Source: Rhodospirillaceae bacterium
GTDB taxonomy: Bacteria; Pseudomonadota; Alphaproteobacteria; UBA8366; GCA-2717185
NCBI GenBank assembly: GCA_028817685.1
Contig: JAPPPC010000286.1
Location: 1-13,812, forward strand
Direction: 5' to 3'
Length of the DNA stretch: 13,812 nt
Below, in pieces: positions 13,685 through 13,812 of this stretch (its first letter is position 1; each line of letters starts with the position of its first letter). The notes under the pieces are model-generated. The model searched no databases and had not been told where the DNA came from. It worked only from the letters and a program-made list of their open reading frames with translations. A program made the translations under genes and the position numbers.

Positions 13685-13725
13685 CGTATTTTGTTGGAAT
13701 CGCTTACGCGATCCAACGAATTGCG
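13685..13725. repeat. Left hairpin of the palindromic element
   Basis: GTTGGA (13693-13698) pairs with TCCAAC (13712-13717), and TCGC with GCGA around the loop TTAC, with A13699 bulged. The stem continues outward imperfectly to 13685/13725 with one mismatch and wobble pairs. There is no U-tract, so it is not an obvious intrinsic terminator. Confidence 0.65.
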
Positions 13726-13751
13726 TGAATTCGCTCGAACTGTTTGAAAAT

Positions 13752-13812
13752 AGATCAGATTCACAAGTTCAGATGAAACCAGGAACGGTTCCATCTGAAC
13801 TTGATCTGATCT
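13752..13812. repeat. Right hairpin of the palindromic element
   Basis: AAGTTCAGATG (13765-13775) and CATCTGAACTT (13792-13802) form a perfect 11-bp stem. It extends inward through AACC/GGTT past one A-C mismatch to the loop AGGAAC. Outward, AGATCAGAT (13752-13760) pairs with ATCTGATCT (13804-13812) beyond a TCAC/G internal loop. The outer right arm can pair either here or with 13676-13685, so the element could fold as one long structure or as two hairpins. It might also act as a transcription terminator for the CoA-transferase gene. Confidence 0.75.

Larger units (their letters stand above)
13676..13812. repeat. Palindromic MITE-like element with terminal inverted repeats
   Basis: AGATCAGATC at 13676-13685 and its exact reverse complement GATCTGATCT at 13803-13812 bracket 137 bp with no gene. 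Two large hairpins fill the interior. The base content is clearly more AT-rich than the flanking gene. These are features of a nonautonomous palindromic element (MITE or intergenic repeat). From memory, similar sequences with GTTGGAATCGC and GATCCAACGAA cores recur between genes in Rhodospirillales-type genomes; this needs a search. The first two bases of the left repeat are part of the CoA-transferase stop codon. The window ends exactly at the right repeat, so the true end may lie further on. Confidence 0.75.

Noticed and set aside
13693..13717. Intrinsic terminator after the CoA-transferase gene
   Set aside because: The stem has a bulge and is not followed by a run of T. It fits better as part of the larger palindromic element.
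1..13812. CRISPR arrays, tRNA or rRNA genes, prophage or transposase genes
   Set aside because: I saw no regularly spaced repeats, no tRNA-like cloverleaf and no recombinase or phage protein motifs in any frame.

Overview
The window is GC-rich and tightly packed. It reads as chromosome of an alphaproteobacterium, probably Rhodospirillales-like: an IalB-family secreted protein, a short DUF1127 protein, a GcvA-type LysR regulator, a Rhizobium-type asparaginase II, and a FAD oxidoreductase of the kind often fused to SelD. The lineage is inferred from gene content and codon bias by eye. There are no RNA genes, CRISPR arrays or transposase genes.

Positions 1-4155 hold mostly housekeeping genes: a hairpin repeat at the left edge, an rlmN-SDR oxidoreductase pair on the minus strand, a small unknown protein with a class I SAM methyltransferase on the plus strand, then an IalB-like protein and a TrmH/SpoU RNA methyltransferase on the minus strand. 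Positions 4213-8036 hold an asparaginase II / quinone-oxidoreductase-like operon, a DUF1127 protein, a divergent LysR regulator, and a GFA-family zinc protein that ends 1 bp from the regulator's stop.

Positions 8146-13677 are the most interesting part. At 11149/11169 two genes diverge from starts only 19 bp apart. The minus-strand gene looks like senB (selenosugar synthase, formerly the TIGR04348 glycosyltransferase family). The plus-strand gene looks like senA (selenoneine synthase, an EgtB paralogue). A perfect 6+6 bp inverted repeat lies between them, just downstream of a plausible senA promoter. Behind senB, tightly packed, come a MaoC-type hydratase and a Rid-family protein that lacks the catalytic arginine. 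Behind senA comes a class III CoA-transferase. No selenophosphate synthetase (senC/selD) is present. However, just beyond the Rid gene lies a homologue of the FAD oxidoreductase domain that is commonly fused to the N-terminus of SelD. Its frame is open throughout except for one TAA where the family has a tyrosine.

The right edge carries a palindromic element of at least 137 bp with 10-bp terminal inverted repeats. Its first bases form part of the CoA-transferase stop codon. It looks like a MITE or intergenic palindromic repeat.

No stretch over 300 bp lacks a gene. The longest gaps are 6541-6697 and 8037-8145.
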